Shown: positions 1 through 10,549 of the stretch, in pieces | How positions within the stretch are numbered: position 1 is the stretch's first letter | Layout of the letters: every line of letters begins with the position of its first letter | NCBI RefSeq assembly: GCF_033845285.1 | Contig: NZ_JAWXCX010000001.1 | Coordinates: 124,001-188,000, forward strand | Direction: 5' to 3' | From: Marinococcus sp. PL1-022 | Lineage (GTDB): Bacteria; Bacillota; Bacilli; Bacillales; Marinococcaceae | Length of the DNA: 64,000 nucleotides | The notes under the pieces: generated by a model | What the model was told of the DNA's origin: nothing | The model's database searches: none | Seen by the model: the letters and a program-made list of their open reading frames with translations, nothing else | Made by a program: the position numbers and the translations under genes

Positions 1-2
1 CG

Positions 3-38
3 GAAGAAAATACTGAAACGGACGGGGAACAGCAGTAA
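3..38 (+). CDS. cdaR: C-terminal tail of a YbbR/CdaR-like protein (partial)
   Basis: Only the last eleven codons and the TAA stop at 36-38 are inside the window, an acidic tail rich in Glu. The identification rests on position: in Bacillus the gene directly before glmM is cdaR (ybbR), the membrane-anchored regulator of the diadenylate cyclase CdaA, in the order cdaA-cdaR-glmM-glmS. The tail itself carries no diagnostic motif, so the family call is inference from gene order. Confidence 0.55.
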   Translation, partial: EENTETDGEQQ

Positions 39-81
39 ACATCATCAGGGAATTGTGTAAGAATAAAGGAGAGATTTAACC

Positions 82-1428
82 ATGGGGAAATATTTTGGTA
101 CAGACGGAGTCAGGGGTGTTGCCAATACAGAACTGACACCGGAATTTGCTTTCCGGCTCGGACGTGCTGGCGGTTATTTGTTAACGAAGGATCATGAACA
201 TCCAAAAGTATTAATAGGCAAGGATACGCGGATCAGCGGGGAAATGCTTGAAGGAGCGATGGTCGCGGGTCTTCTTTCCATTGGAGTGGAAGTGATGCGT
301 CTTGGAACCATTACTACGCCGGGAGTGGCTTATTTAACTAAGGCAGTCAGTGCTCAGGCAGGGATTATGATTTCCGCTTCCCATAACCCGGTGGCAGATA
401 ACGGCATTAAGTTTTTCGGAGCAGATGGCTTCAAGCTGAACGACGATCAGGAAGCGGAAATCGAGCGCCACCTCGAAGGAGACGACCAGATGCCCCGCCC
501 GGTGGGAGGGCAGCTTGGAAGCGTTAATGATTATTTTGAGGGCCGTCAGAAATATCTCCAGTTTTTGAAGAATACAGTCAGTGAGGACTTCTCGAGTCTG
601 CACATCGCTCTTGACTGTGCAAATGGGGCTGCTTCTTCTTTAGCTCCGCATTTAATGGCAGATCTTGAGGCTGATATTTCTACTATTGGAAACAACCCGG
701 ATGGAATTAATATTAATGAGGGTGTTGGCTCTACGCATCCGGAAGCTTTGGCTGCCTTCGTCGTTGAAAAAGGAGCGGACCTTGGTCTTGCCTTTGACGG
801 CGACGCAGACCGGCTGATTGCTGTAGATGAGAACGGGAACATTGTTGATGGCGATCAGATTATGTATATCTGTGGCAAGCATTTGAAGCAGGAGCTGATG
901 CTGAACAAAAACACGGTAGTAACGACGATTATGAGCAACATAGGCCTGCATAAATCCCTGCAGGAGATTGATGTTGAAACGGTGCAGACAAAAGTTGGAG
1001 ACCGCCACGTCATGGAAGAAATGAGGGCAAATGGGTACAGCCTGGGAGGAGAGCAGTCCGGGCACCTGATTTTTCTTGACTTGACCACCACAGGGGATGG
1101 AATGCTGAGCGCACTGCAGCTCGTGGATATGGTAAAAAAATCGGGCAAAAAATTATCAGAGCTTGCCGCTGAAATGCCGAGATTTCCACAAAAGCTGGTC
1201 AATGTCCGCGTGACGGATAAATACGAGGTGGAAAATAATCCAAAGGTTAAAGAAGTAATAGACCGGATCGAAGCGGAAACCGGAAACAAAGGAAGAATCC
1301 TTGTGCGCCCTTCCGGCACCGAACCACTCGTCCGGGTGATGGCAGAGGCTGAAACAGAAGAGCTGTGCAACAATTACGTAAAAGAAATTGCTGACGTAGT
1401 TCAGGCAGAAATGGGCCTGGATAAATAA
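82..1428 (+). CDS. glmM: Phosphoglucosamine mutase
   Basis: Converts glucosamine-6-phosphate to glucosamine-1-phosphate, the cytosolic step after GlmS on the way to UDP-GlcNAc for peptidoglycan. At 448 residues it has the normal family length. Visible signatures are the phosphoserine loop S-A-S-H-N-P with the catalytic Ser at residue 100, the metal-binding D-G-D-A-D-R near residue 240, the sugar-binding G-E-Q-S-G-H near 324 and the phosphate-binding R-P-S-G-T-E-P near 408. The ATG is preceded by an AAGGAGAG ribosome-binding site. It follows the probable cdaR tail and is closed by a terminator before the glmS leader, so glmS is separately transcribed. Confidence 0.97.
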   Translation: MGKYFGTDGVRGVANTELTPEFAFRLGRAGGYLLTKDHEHPKVLIGKDTRISGEMLEGAMVAGLLSIGVEVMRLGTITTPGVAYLTKAVSAQAGIMISASHNPVADNGIKFFGADGFKLNDDQEAEIERHLEGDDQMPRPVGGQLGSVNDYFEGRQKYLQFLKNTVSEDFSSLHIALDCANGAASSLAPHLMADLEADISTIGNNPDGININEGVGSTHPEALAAFVVEKGADLGLAFDGDADRLIAVDENGNIVDGDQIMYICGKHLKQELMLNKNTVVTTIMSNIGLHKSLQEIDVETVQTKVGDRHVMEEMRANGYSLGGEQSGHLIFLDLTTTGDGMLSALQLVDMVKKSGKKLSELAAEMPRFPQKLVNVRVTDKYEVENNPKVKEVIDRIEAETGNKGRILVRPSGTEPLVRVMAEAETEELCNNYVKEIADVVQAEMGLDK

Positions 1429-1430
1429 GT

Positions 1431-1464
1431 AAAGAATGCCGGGTGGCAGAGCCCGGCGTTCTTT
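1431..1464 (+). terminator. Rho-independent terminator after glmM
   Basis: GC-rich stem (AAAGAA-TGCCGGG pairing with CCCGGCG-TTCTTT) ending in a short T run just after the glmM stop codon. Confidence 0.85.
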
Positions 1465-1598
1465 AGGTTTAAAATATAATAATTTCGGTAACGGTCATGC
1501 GGTGTGTAACTTTTTTATGTAAATTGCGACTAATATTAAGTGTTTCTTAAAAAGAGGAAATATACATATTTGCATGAAAAAATTTCACAATTTCACAA

Positions 1599-1627
1599 TT
1601 GATTACAGCAAGCAGATAGCGTATTAT
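1599..1627 (+). promoter_or_regulatory. Sigma-A-type promoter of glmS
   Basis: TTGATT (1599-1604), a 17-bp spacer and TATTAT (1622-1627). The predicted start near 1634 places about 45 nt of leader before the ribozyme cleavage site. Confidence 0.6.
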
Positions 1628-1678
1628 TATGTATAAATCTAGTGAAGAAAGGAGCAGGAGTAAAGTTTCATTATTGAA

Positions 1679-1868
1679 GCGCTAGGACTGTTTTGGAACG
1701 AAAAACAGAACAGTTGACGAGGTGGAGGTTTATCGATTAATCGGCGGATGCCTCCCGGCTGCATGTCTCAGCTGAAAGTGCTGGCTTAAATCATGAAGGC
1801 GACTTCGTGGCTAAAGGCCAGGACAAAGGCATGAAACTGGAAAATGAAATCGTGAAAGAGCACCCGTG
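1679..1868 (+). ncRNA. glmS self-cleaving ribozyme/riboswitch
   Basis: A glucosamine-6-phosphate-dependent self-cleaving RNA in the glmS 5' leader; cleavage triggers decay of the downstream mRNA and so gives feedback on GlmS. The sequence shows the conserved core: the P1 5' strand AGCGCTAG with the scissile A1678/G1679 junction, the TTGACGAGG strand (about 1713-1721), the ATCG...CGGCGGATGCC segment (about 1733-1752) and CTCCCGGCTGCA. The 3' limit is approximate. Position directly before glmS is the standard Firmicute arrangement. Confidence 0.93.
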
Positions 1869-1904
1869 AAAACAACACCAATAAAAAAATTAAACGAGAC
1901 GAGT

Positions 1905-1944
1905 GGGGCATCAGTAAATGTCCCGCGACATATGCTCATGCCCC
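1905..1944 (+). promoter_or_regulatory. Extra hairpin between glmS ribozyme and glmS RBS
   Basis: GGGGCAT (1905-1911) can pair with ATGCCCC (1938-1944) around a 26-nt loop. It lies after the ribozyme core and 9 nt before the glmS ribosome-binding region (AGGAGG, about 1954-1959). There is no T-tract, so it is unlikely to be a terminator. It might stabilise the cleaved 3' RNA or affect initiation; that is inference. Confidence 0.45.
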
Positions 1945-1969
1945 GCCGGTTATAGGAGGGTATCCACGT

Positions 1970-3772
1970 ATGTGTGGAATTGTAGGATATATTGGAAATG
2001 AGCAGGCGTCGGACATTTTGTTAAAGGGACTTCATAAGCTTGAATACCGGGGCTACGATTCGGCCGGTATAGCGTTAGTAGACAATGACGGTGTTAGTGT
2101 ATACAAGGAAAAAGGACGCATTGCCGCTCTCGAAGAAACGGTAAACGGCCAGGCAAATGGTACGATCGGGATCGGCCACACGCGCTGGGCGACACACGGA
2201 GCGCCGAGCCGGGACAATGCGCATCCGCATCAAAGCATCAGCGGCCGCTTTACGCTTGTACACAACGGGGTCATTGAGAACTATCAGCAGCTCCAGCAGT
2301 ATTACCTTGACAGAGTGTCTCTTCGCAGCCAGACTGATACGGAAATCATCGTGCAGCTTGTAGAGAAGTTCAGCCAGGAAGGGCTTAAAACAGAAGCTGC
2401 CTTCCGGCGTACTCTGGCTCTTCTAAAAGGATCCTACGCTTTGGCATTAATCGACAACGATGATGAAGAAACCATCTATGTCGGAAAAAATAAGAGCCCG
2501 CTCCTCGTTGGTTTAGGAGAAGGTAAAAACGTTATTGCTTCGGATGCAATGGCAATGCTTCACACGACGAAGCAGTTTATTGAAATTATGGACGAAGAAG
2601 TTGTTATCGTGACACGTGATTCTGTGCAGGTAAAAGACCTGGAAGGAACTGTTCAGAGCCGCGAGCCTTTTGTGACAGACATTGACGAATCTGATACCGA
2701 AAAGGGCACCTACGATCACTTTATGCTCAAGGAAATTGATGAACAGCCATTTGTTATTCGTAACATCATCCAGAAATACCAGGACGAAGACGGCGACATT
2801 AAGCTTGAAGAAGATATTCGTGCAGCGATTAATTATTCTGACCGCATTTATATTCTCGCAGCCGGTACAAGCTATCATGCCGGACTCGTAGGTAAAGAAA
2901 TGATTGAAAAAATCGGACAGAAGCCGGTGGAAGTACACATTGCGAGCGAATTTTTGTATAACCAGCCGCTTCTTTCCGAAAAGCCGTTGTTTATCTTTAT
3001 TTCCCAAAGCGGGGAGACTGCCGACAGTCGTGGTGTGCTCGTAAATGTGAAAAAACAGGGTCATCCTTCGATCACGATTACGAACGTACCCGGCTCGACG
3101 CTGTCCCGTGAGGCAGATTTTACGCTTCATACGTACGCCGGTCCTGAGATTGCGGTTGCTTCAACGAAAGCCTACACTGCTCAAATGGCGGTAATGTCAA
3201 TTCTTGCTATGGACATTGCCCGGGCCCGCGGCATTGAATCTGATTTTAATGCTATTCAGCAGCTGGGGCTCGCGGCTAACGCCATGGAGACACTTTGTGA
3301 CCAAAAAGATGTTATGGAAGGCATCGCAAGAGAATATTTGAGTGAAACGCGCAACTGCTTCTTTATTGGACGTGCACTTGACTATCATGTGGTGCTTGAA
3401 GGTGCATTAAAGCTGAAGGAAATTTCATACATTCAGGCTGAAGGATTTGCCGGTGGCGAATTGAAGCACGGTACAATTGCGCTTATTGAAGAAGGCACCC
3501 CTGTCATTGCCGTAACGACGCAGAACCATGTCAATTTAAATACGCGGGGGAACCTGCAGGAAGTGGTGGCACGTGGAGCCAATCCATGCGTGATTGCCTC
3601 CGAAACAAATCACCAGGAAGGCGATAACATCGTACTTCCGGATCTGCACGAAGTAATGACGCCTATTGTTTCTGTCATTCCACTGCAGCTTATCTCTTAC
3701 TATGCAGCGATGCACCGCGGCTGCGACGTGGATAAGCCGCGTAACCTGGCAAAAAGCGTAACTGTCGAATAG
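1970..3772 (+). CDS. glmS: Glutamine--fructose-6-phosphate aminotransferase (isomerizing)
   Basis: Makes glucosamine-6-phosphate from fructose-6-phosphate and glutamine, the committed step of amino-sugar synthesis. The 600-residue protein begins M-C-G-I-V-G-Y, exposing Cys2, the N-terminal nucleophile of the class II glutaminase domain (about 1-220). Two SIS sugar-isomerase domains follow (about 285-420 and 450-590), with the S-Q-S-G-E-T-A-D phosphosugar loop in the first, and the protein ends in the conserved K-S-V-T-V-E. Start fixed by AGGAGGG and the required Cys2. Controlled by the ribozyme in its leader. Confidence 0.98.
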   Translation: MCGIVGYIGNEQASDILLKGLHKLEYRGYDSAGIALVDNDGVSVYKEKGRIAALEETVNGQANGTIGIGHTRWATHGAPSRDNAHPHQSISGRFTLVHNGVIENYQQLQQYYLDRVSLRSQTDTEIIVQLVEKFSQEGLKTEAAFRRTLALLKGSYALALIDNDDEETIYVGKNKSPLLVGLGEGKNVIASDAMAMLHTTKQFIEIMDEEVVIVTRDSVQVKDLEGTVQSREPFVTDIDESDTEKGTYDHFMLKEIDEQPFVIRNIIQKYQDEDGDIKLEEDIRAAINYSDRIYILAAGTSYHAGLVGKEMIEKIGQKPVEVHIASEFLYNQPLLSEKPLFIFISQSGETADSRGVLVNVKKQGHPSITITNVPGSTLSREADFTLHTYAGPEIAVASTKAYTAQMAVMSILAMDIARARGIESDFNAIQQLGLAANAMETLCDQKDVMEGIAREYLSETRNCFFIGRALDYHVVLEGALKLKEISYIQAEGFAGGELKHGTIALIEEGTPVIAVTTQNHVNLNTRGNLQEVVARGANPCVIASETNHQEGDNIVLPDLHEVMTPIVSVIPLQLISYYAAMHRGCDVDKPRNLAKSVTVE

Positions 3773-3805
3773 TCAAAGGTTCGGCAGGACAGCAATATAT
3801 ACTAA

Positions 3806-3840
3806 GGGTCCATTGGAAAAAAATCCAATGGACTCTTTTT
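3806..3840 (+). terminator. Terminator after glmS
   Basis: GTCCATTGG and CCAATGGAC form a 9-bp stem, followed by CTTTTT. Confidence 0.9.
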
Positions 3841-4111
3841 ATAAGTTAATGTTGAATAAAATATTGAGAGGCAATGGAAATATGAGCTTTAATTAACTTA
3901 GCCTGAATCAACTATATTTTATAGGAAACTTTAACGGAATTAGGTATAATAAGGGAGATGTATTGCGCTTACCCTCTGTTATTGAAGTAATATAAAAATG
4001 GTCTTATTTCAGAAGGATATAAGCAGAGCAGTCCCCGGGCAAGGGAGTCGAAAATTCTTTGCAAATAGTATATTAAGTTTTTTTAAGAATATTAAAGTGA
4101 GGGTGAAGCGG

Positions 4112-5068
4112 TTGGCGTATTTGTTTTTACTCATTGGTTTTGCACTCCTGATTAAAGGTGCCGATTTTTTTGTTGATGGCGCCTCAAGCATTGCCGGCAA
4201 TTTAAAGGTGTCCCCGCTTTTAATCGGGCTGACGATTGTAGCCTTTGGCACAAGCTCTCCGGAAGCAACGGTGAGTGTCCTTGCCGCCTTGGACGGCAGT
4301 GCCGGTGTTGCTCTCGGTAACGTAATTGGAAGCAATATTTTCAACATCACGCTTGTGATCGGTGTAACGGCATTAATTGCCCCGCTCGCCGTCGAAAATG
4401 AAACAGTGAGAAAAGAGATTCCTTTCACACTGCTTGCGGGTGTGGCGCTTCTTATTCTAATGAGTGACACTGCTCTTCAGGCGCTTAGTGAAAATGTAAT
4501 CACACGTAGTGATGGCTTTGTGTTCCTGTTGTTTTTCACCGTGTTTTTATATTATATATTTGAAGTGGCCCGAAGGAACCGGGCTGCCCAGTCAGAGAAC
4601 CAAATGAGTGCTCCGGCTGCCCCGTGGACAAAAAATATACTGCTGACCGTCGGCGGGCTCGCAGCCATCATTTTTGGCGGGGACCTGGTAGTCGACAGCG
4701 CGACTGAAATTGCGCTTGCGTTTGGGATGAGTGAAACACTGGTTGGTTTGACTATCGTTGCTATTGGGACGTCCCTGCCGGAATTGATTACTTCCATTAC
4801 GGCGGCGATTAAAAAAGAAACAGACATAGCGATCGGCAATATTGTCGGAAGCAATATTTTCAACATTTTCTTTGTGCTCGGTGCCGCTTCCATAATCTCT
4901 CCGCTTGCAGTAGAAAGCAAAATTTTTATGGACATTTCGCTTATGATCATCCTGACAGTGCTGCTGCTCGTTTTTTCGAGAACCAATTTCAGAATTGGCC
5001 GCCGGGAAGGCGCTGTTCTTGCAGCCGCATATATTATTTACCTGATTTATATTATTATCCGTAACTAA
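4112..5068 (+). CDS. CaCA-family Na+(K+)/Ca2+ antiporter, YrbG-like
   Basis: Integral membrane cation exchanger, probably exporting Ca2+ (or Na+) against another cation. It has about ten hydrophobic segments and the two inverted alpha-repeats of the family: G-T-S-S-P-E-A followed by G-N-V-I-G-S-N-I-F-N-I in the first half, and G-T-S-L-P-E-L followed by G-N-I-V-G-S-N-I-F-N-I in the second. The acidic residues of the G-T-S-x-P-E motifs are the ion ligands of the family. The TTG at 4112 is chosen because GAGGGTG precedes it and it gives 318 residues starting with the first helix. The longer reading from ATG 3998 adds a basic 38-residue stretch without a ribosome-binding site. A TATAAT box lies at 3945-3950. 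Confidence 0.85.
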   Translation: MAYLFLLIGFALLIKGADFFVDGASSIAGNLKVSPLLIGLTIVAFGTSSPEATVSVLAALDGSAGVALGNVIGSNIFNITLVIGVTALIAPLAVENETVRKEIPFTLLAGVALLILMSDTALQALSENVITRSDGFVFLLFFTVFLYYIFEVARRNRAAQSENQMSAPAAPWTKNILLTVGGLAAIIFGGDLVVDSATEIALAFGMSETLVGLTIVAIGTSLPELITSITAAIKKETDIAIGNIVGSNIFNIFFVLGAASIISPLAVESKIFMDISLMIILTVLLLVFSRTNFRIGRREGAVLAAAYIIYLIYIIIRN

Positions 5069-5080
5069 ATAGAATGATTG

Positions 5081-5110
5081 AACTGTCTGGGAGCTCCGGG
5101 CAGTTTTTTT
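5081..5110 (+). terminator. Terminator of the cation exchanger, with an IS in its T-tract
   Basis: AACTGTCTGG and CCGGGCAGTT form the stem and a run of seven T follows. The T run plus the next A (5104-5111) is the left copy of the IS target duplication, so the stem and one T-tract stayed intact. Confidence 0.85.
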
Positions 5111-5111
5111 A
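5104..5111. repeat. Left 8-bp target-site duplication of the ISL3 element
   Basis: TTTTTTTA, identical to 6463-6470. Confidence 0.85.
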
Positions 5112-6462
5112 GGCTCTATAATATTTGTTGGGGTACAGACACAAAAAAACACGCAGACTCCGATATCCGTTATACTTGCGTCGACGAAAACCAAGCAGGA
5201 TAGGAGTTGCGTGCATATGTATAGTAACATAACGATCCCCGGCCTCCAAGGGGTAAGGGTCCTCCACACCGACGAACGGGAAGGAATGGTGCACCTTCAG
5301 GTGGCGGTGCCCCGGAAACGGTCCCGGTGCCCAGCCTGTGGCACGTGGACCCGGCGGGTCCACGATTACCGGTGGCAGCGGGTGCAGCATACGGCCTGGT
5401 TTGAACGGCCAACCGTGCTTCATTATCGTCGGCGGCGGTACGCCTGCCCCTGCGGGAAGCGATTTGCTGAAGCTAATCCACTGGTCGATCGGTATCAGCG
5501 GCACAGCCGGGAATGGAATCAGGCCCTCGGCCTCCGGCTGGTCACCGGCAAGAATTTCACCGATACAGCCCGCCAGTTTTCCACGTCAGTCACGACGGCG
5601 CTGCGCCGGTTTGACGAGTTGGCTTCCCGGACGCTCCCGCACGTGGAGCAGCTGCCACGGGTGATTGCCGTCGACGAGTACAAAGGCGACACGAGCGCCG
5701 GCAAGTATCAGCTGTTGGTGGCGGACGGGGCTACCGGACGTCCGGTCGACATTTTGCCGGACCGGAAGAAAGAGACACTGAAGCAGTACCTGCAGCAGAA
5801 AGGCGGCCAGGTGGAGGTGGTCGTGATGGATATGAGTGCGCCCTTTCACCAGGCGGCCCGGCGGGCCCTGAACCGTCCGATCATCGTGGCGGACCGGTTT
5901 CACGTGCACCGGCACGTGTACTGGGCTCTCGAACGGGTCCGGCGCCGCGTGCAGCACACCCTGTCGTCCTACCACCGCAAGCGGTGCAAACGGCTGAAGC
6001 ACGTGTTTACCAAAAAAGCCGAAGACCTCACCGCCCAACAGGTGAAGATCCGGGACTATTACCTGGCCGAGTCGGAAGAGCTCCGGACGGCATATGAACT
6101 CAAAGAAGCCTTTCGGGCCTGGTTTGAGCGGAGCAAGCGCCGGATGACAACCGGCCAGGCCGGCGCGATCCGGGATGATCTGTACGCCTTCTACCGGCAG
6201 GTGGAAGCGAGCGGGTGCCCGGACATGGCCCAGGCTGCCGCCACCGTCCGGCGCTGGCAGACCGAAATCCTGAACAGTTTTACGTTCGATTATCACAATG
6301 GCACCGTGGAAGGACTGAACAACCAGACCAAGGTGATCAAACGGAACGCCTTCGGGTTCCAGCGGTACGACCGCCTGCGGGCCAAAGTGTTATTGCATCA
6401 TCAATATAAATGGTCGCTCGCCGGATAATGGAGGGGGTCACCCCAACATTAGACATAGAACC
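5112..6462 (+). mobile_element. Complete ISL3-family insertion sequence with 8-bp target duplication
   Basis: A 1351-bp element with one transposase gene. The ends are imperfect inverted repeats of about 25 bp: the left end reads inward GGCTCTATAATATTTGTTGG and the right end read inward from 6462 is GGTTCTATGTCTAATGTTGG. The flanks are identical 8-bp direct repeats TTTTTTTA at 5104-5111 and 6463-6470. ISL3 elements make 8-bp duplications, so this defines the boundaries. The interior is visibly more GC-rich than the surrounding genes. Intact ends, duplication and ORF suggest recent insertion. Confidence 0.93.
5211..6428 (+). CDS. ISL3-family transposase
   Basis: DDE transposase that moves the surrounding IS. 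The 405-residue protein has an N-terminal zinc-finger region (Cys40, Cys43, Cys79, Cys81), a helix-turn-helix region around 115-135 and a DDE core. Probable catalytic acids are Asp155 (V-D-E-Y-K-G), Asp207 (V-V-M-D-M) and Glu367 (N-G-T-V-E-G-L-N-N), with the typical H-x-H-R-H helix at 231-235. GTG at 5211 and ATG at 5217 are both possible starts after TAGGAG. Length is near normal for the family and there is no frameshift, so it is probably functional. Confidence 0.95.
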   Translation: MHMYSNITIPGLQGVRVLHTDEREGMVHLQVAVPRKRSRCPACGTWTRRVHDYRWQRVQHTAWFERPTVLHYRRRRYACPCGKRFAEANPLVDRYQRHSREWNQALGLRLVTGKNFTDTARQFSTSVTTALRRFDELASRTLPHVEQLPRVIAVDEYKGDTSAGKYQLLVADGATGRPVDILPDRKKETLKQYLQQKGGQVEVVVMDMSAPFHQAARRALNRPIIVADRFHVHRHVYWALERVRRRVQHTLSSYHRKRCKRLKHVFTKKAEDLTAQQVKIRDYYLAESEELRTAYELKEAFRAWFERSKRRMTTGQAGAIRDDLYAFYRQVEASGCPDMAQAAATVRRWQTEILNSFTFDYHNGTVEGLNNQTKVIKRNAFGFQRYDRLRAKVLLHHQYKWSLAG

Positions 6463-6470
6463 TTTTTTTA
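6463..6470. repeat. Right 8-bp target-site duplication of the ISL3 element
   Basis: TTTTTTTA, identical to 5104-5111. Confidence 0.85.
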
Positions 6471-6500
6471 TGCCATTTTCAGGTGCCTCCGGTTATAAAT

Positions 6501-6526
6501 GTTTACTATTTCCTGTTAGCAGGTAA
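6501..6526 (+). promoter_or_regulatory. Sigma-B-like promoter of the ydaD-ydaE pair
   Basis: GTTTAC (6501-6506), a 14-bp spacer and AGGTAA (6521-6526), close to the sigma-B consensus GTTTAA-N12-15-GGGTAT. It fits the genes, because ydaD (gsp39) is a known sigma-B general-stress gene in B. subtilis. It lies only about 40 bp beyond the IS end and was left intact by the insertion. Confidence 0.6.
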
Positions 6527-6571
6527 CTAAAAAAGTATTACCTTAACAATGAAAAAGGAGCACTGATATAA

Positions 6572-7988
<1,417 letters not shown>

Positions 7989-8003
7989 CCGTATGCTTCA
8001 TTC

Positions 8004-8037
8004 ATCCCTTCAGCCATATTGGCGGGAGGGATTTTGT
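8004..8037 (+). terminator. Terminator after ydaE
   Basis: ATCCCT pairs with AGGGAT, extended by CC/GG pairs, and is followed by TTTTGTTTATTTT. Confidence 0.65.
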
Positions 8038-8129
8038 TTATTTTATCCATAAAAATCCATTTCTTCCTATAAACTATGAGGTGATTATTACGATAATAAT
8101 AGTAAGACATCAGCTTAAGGAGGAAAACG

Positions 8130-9830
8130 GTGAAAGGATTTATACAAAAGCTTACGCTTGGCACAAAGCTGAACATAATTATGGCTGCAGTTCTCATTGG
8201 TTTTTCTATTGTGATTGGTTTTATTACGTTCGACCAGATAAAAAAGGGCGTGGAAGAAACGGCTGTAGAAAAAGCGGTTTCCGACTTAAATTTAGGCTAT
8301 GAATACATAAATAGTGAATACCCCGGGGAGTGGCGTATTGAGGATGGGAATTTAATAAAAGGGGAAACGACTATCAGCGGAAATACCGATATTGTTGATT
8401 TTATCGGGGAAATGACCGGGGGCACCGTAACCATTTTCATGAATGATACCCGTGTAACGACCAATGTGATGCTTGAGGGAGAGCGTGCTGTCGGCACCCA
8501 GGCGTCAGAGGAAGTGGTGGAAACGGTGCTGCAGGATGAAGAAATGTATACAGGAGAAGCAGACGTAGTGGGAACAAGCTATCAAACAGCTTATGAACCT
8601 ATTTATAACGAAGCGGGAGTGCCTATTGGCATGTGGTACGTAGGCGCATCGCAGGAAATACTGGATGAAATTACCGGTGACGCACTCATTACCTTTTTGA
8701 TTGCTTTAGTGATTGCCGGTATTGCAGCAATGGGCGGCGTATTTTTATTTTCACGCAGGATATCCAAAAGACTCGGACGTGTGACAGGTGCGCTGACAGC
8801 AGCAGGAGAGGGAGATTTTACCACGAAGCTTTCGGATCCTTCAGATGATGAAATAGGCCGGCTGACAGCGGGATACAATCAAATGCGGGAAAACTTGGGT
8901 GCATTGGTAAGACAAATCTTAACCACGTCTGAGCAGGTCGCAGCCTCCTCTGAACAGTTTAGTGCGAGTGCGGAGGAAACAAGCTCGGCTGCTGACGAAG
9001 TGTCCCGTGCAGTGCAGGAGGTGGCCGGCGGGGCGGAGCACCAGGCCCGCAGCGTGGGAGAAACAAAATCGCTGGTGGCAGATATTTCCGGCGGTATGGA
9101 TCGTATATCGGGAAACATCCAGGCAATTAATGAATCCTCGTCGATAAACGTCGAAACGGCGGAAAACGGGTCACAGGTTATTCAGCAGACGCTCGGACAG
9201 ATGTCGTTGATTCAGGATAAAACGAATCATACCGCAACGTTTATTCATCACCTGGAAAACAAGTCTGGTCAGATAAATGACATTATTTCGCTGATTACCA
9301 ATATTGCCAATCAGACCAACCTGCTGGCATTAAACGCAGCCATCGAAGCTGCACGCGCGGGAGAAAGCGGCCAGGGGTTTGCCGTGGTGGCTGAGGAAGT
9401 GCGCAAGCTTGCCGAGCAATCCGGCAGTTCCGCGAGTCAGATTGGTTCGCTGATTAAGGATATCCAGGCAGACATCCAGGAATCGGTTACGTCGATGGAG
9501 GACGGGAAAGAAGCCGTAGAAGGGGGTATCCGTCAGGTAAAGGAGGCGGAGAGTGCCTTTCAGTCGATTTCTGTATCGACGAAAGATATCGCCGTTCAGC
9601 TTGAAGAATCATCGGCAGCTGTGGAGCAGATGACAGCCCAGACAGAAGCATTGATGCATTCCGTGCAGGGGGTCGCAGACATCGCCGACCAGTCCATGGA
9701 GCATACACAAAGCGTAGCTGCTTCCTCTGAAGAGCAAAACGCTTCCATGCAGGAGATATCATCTGCATCAAACACCCTTGCGCATATGGCAGAGGAGCTC
9801 GGGCGCTCCGTGCGCTCGTTTAAGGTTTAA
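8130..9830 (+). CDS. Methyl-accepting chemotaxis protein with periplasmic Cache-type sensor
   Basis: Transmembrane chemoreceptor that signals to CheA/CheW. Order of parts in 566 residues: short basic N-terminus, transmembrane helix (about 12-35), extracellular single-Cache-like sensor (about 40-185), second helix (about 188-210), HAMP (about 212-265) and a long coiled-coil signalling domain. The signalling tip contains the conserved I-A[19 protein letters not shown] stretch. The start is GTG after AAGGAGGAAAAC. The sensor has the size and layout of the Cache_3/Cache_2 group, which often binds small carboxylates, but the ligand cannot be read from sequence. It is transcribed alone. Confidence 0.94.
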   Translation: MKGFIQKLTLGTKLNIIMAAVLIGFSIVIGFITFDQIKKGVEETAVEKAVSDLNLGYEYINSEYPGEWRIEDGNLIKGETTISGNTDIVDFIGEMTGGTVTIFMNDTRVTTNVMLEGERAVGTQASEEVVETVLQDEEMYTGEADVVGTSYQTAYEPIYNEAGVPIGMWYVGASQEILDEITGDALITFLIALVIAGIAAMGGVFLFSRRISKRLGRVTGALTAAGEGDFTTKLSDPSDDEIGRLTAGYNQMRENLGALVRQILTTSEQVAASSEQFSASAEETSSAADEVSRAVQEVAGGAEHQARSVGETKSLVADISGGMDRISGNIQAINESSSINVETAENGSQVIQQTLGQMSLIQDKTNHTATFIHHLENKSGQINDIISLITNIANQTNLLALNAAIEAARAGESGQGFAVVAEEVRKLAEQSGSSASQIGSLIKDIQADIQESVTSMEDGKEAVEGGIRQVKEAESAFQSISVSTKDIAVQLEESSAAVEQMTAQTEALMHSVQGVADIADQSMEHTQSVAASSEEQNASMQEISSASNTLAHMAEELGRSVRSFKV

Positions 9831-9841
9831 GTTCTGAAAAA

Positions 9842-9880
9842 GAAGCACCGGAGGCTAAAGGTCCCGGTGCTTCAATATTT
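9842..9880 (+). terminator. Terminator after the chemoreceptor gene
   Basis: Perfect 10-bp stem GAAGCACCGG/CCGGTGCTTC with a weak A/T-rich tail. Confidence 0.75.
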
Positions 9881-10035
9881 ATTCCGCGGCCGTCTAACAG
9901 AACATCGCAATATCATTTGCACTGATACGTCGGATAAAGGCATGTTAGCGGCTGTCAGACCTATGATACAGTTAAATGGAAAAACAGGCTTAAAGATAGA
10001 GCACTTATACAGCTGAAACAGAGGAGGATGCATTC

Positions 10036-10506
10036 ATGCACATACGCAGAGCTCAGTCCAAAGATTACTATACGGTTAAGTCGGTGATTAACGAATGGTG
10101 GGGCGGAAGAAATATGGCCGGTAAGCTGCCAAAGTTTTTGTTTGATCATTTCCAGGAGACAAGCTTTATCATGGAAGTAAATGGCCGGATGACAGGGTTT
10201 CTTGTCGGATTTTTGTCGCAGACAAGAACGGAGGAGGCATATATACATTTCGCCGGAGTTCATCCGGATAACCGGGGAGAAGGAGTCGCAGAAGAATTAT
10301 ATGACGCATTTTTTGACTTCGTACTTGATGAAAACCGCCGCATTATCCGGGCAGTGACGTCACCTGGCAATGAAGCTTCCGTGGCATTTCATCAGGCGAT
10401 GGGATTTAATCTGTTGGCGGGGGACAAAACGGAGAACGGGGTCCCGGTACATACTGACTATGACGGAGAAGGACAGGATCGCATACTTTTTGAAAAAAAG
10501 CTGTAA
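10036..10506 (+). CDS. GNAT-family N-acetyltransferase
   Basis: Acetyl-CoA-dependent acyltransferase of 156 residues. The central H-P-D-N-R-G-E-G-V-A segment is the acetyl-CoA-binding motif A (Q/R-x-x-G-x-G/A), followed by the N-E-A-S-V-A-F-H-Q-A-M-G-F motif B region. Substrate unknown. A GGAGGATG ribosome-binding site precedes the ATG. It ends 44 bp from the stop codon of the convergent rocB-like gene, with a shared terminator between. Confidence 0.88.
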   Translation: MHIRRAQSKDYYTVKSVINEWWGGRNMAGKLPKFLFDHFQETSFIMEVNGRMTGFLVGFLSQTRTEEAYIHFAGVHPDNRGEGVAEELYDAFFDFVLDENRRIIRAVTSPGNEASVAFHQAMGFNLLAGDKTENGVPVHTDYDGEGQDRILFEKKL

Positions 10507-10509
10507 AAC

Positions 10510-10541
10510 AGCCGGCTTCTCTTTTTATAGAGAGCCGGCTT
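10510..10541. terminator. Bidirectional terminator between GNAT and rocB-like genes
   Basis: AGCCGGCT...AGAG and its complement form a strong stem around TTTTTAT; the convergent genes end on both sides. Confidence 0.85.
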
Positions 10542-10549
10542 TAGCTGTC

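Noticed and set aside
855-1373. Long antisense frames inside glmM, glmS, the transposase and other genes
   Set aside because: They are reverse-frame shadows of well-identified genes with no ribosome-binding sites or family motifs.
3998-4111. 38-residue N-terminal extension of the cation exchanger from ATG 3998
   Set aside because: No ribosome-binding site and no family similarity; the TTG at 4112 has both.
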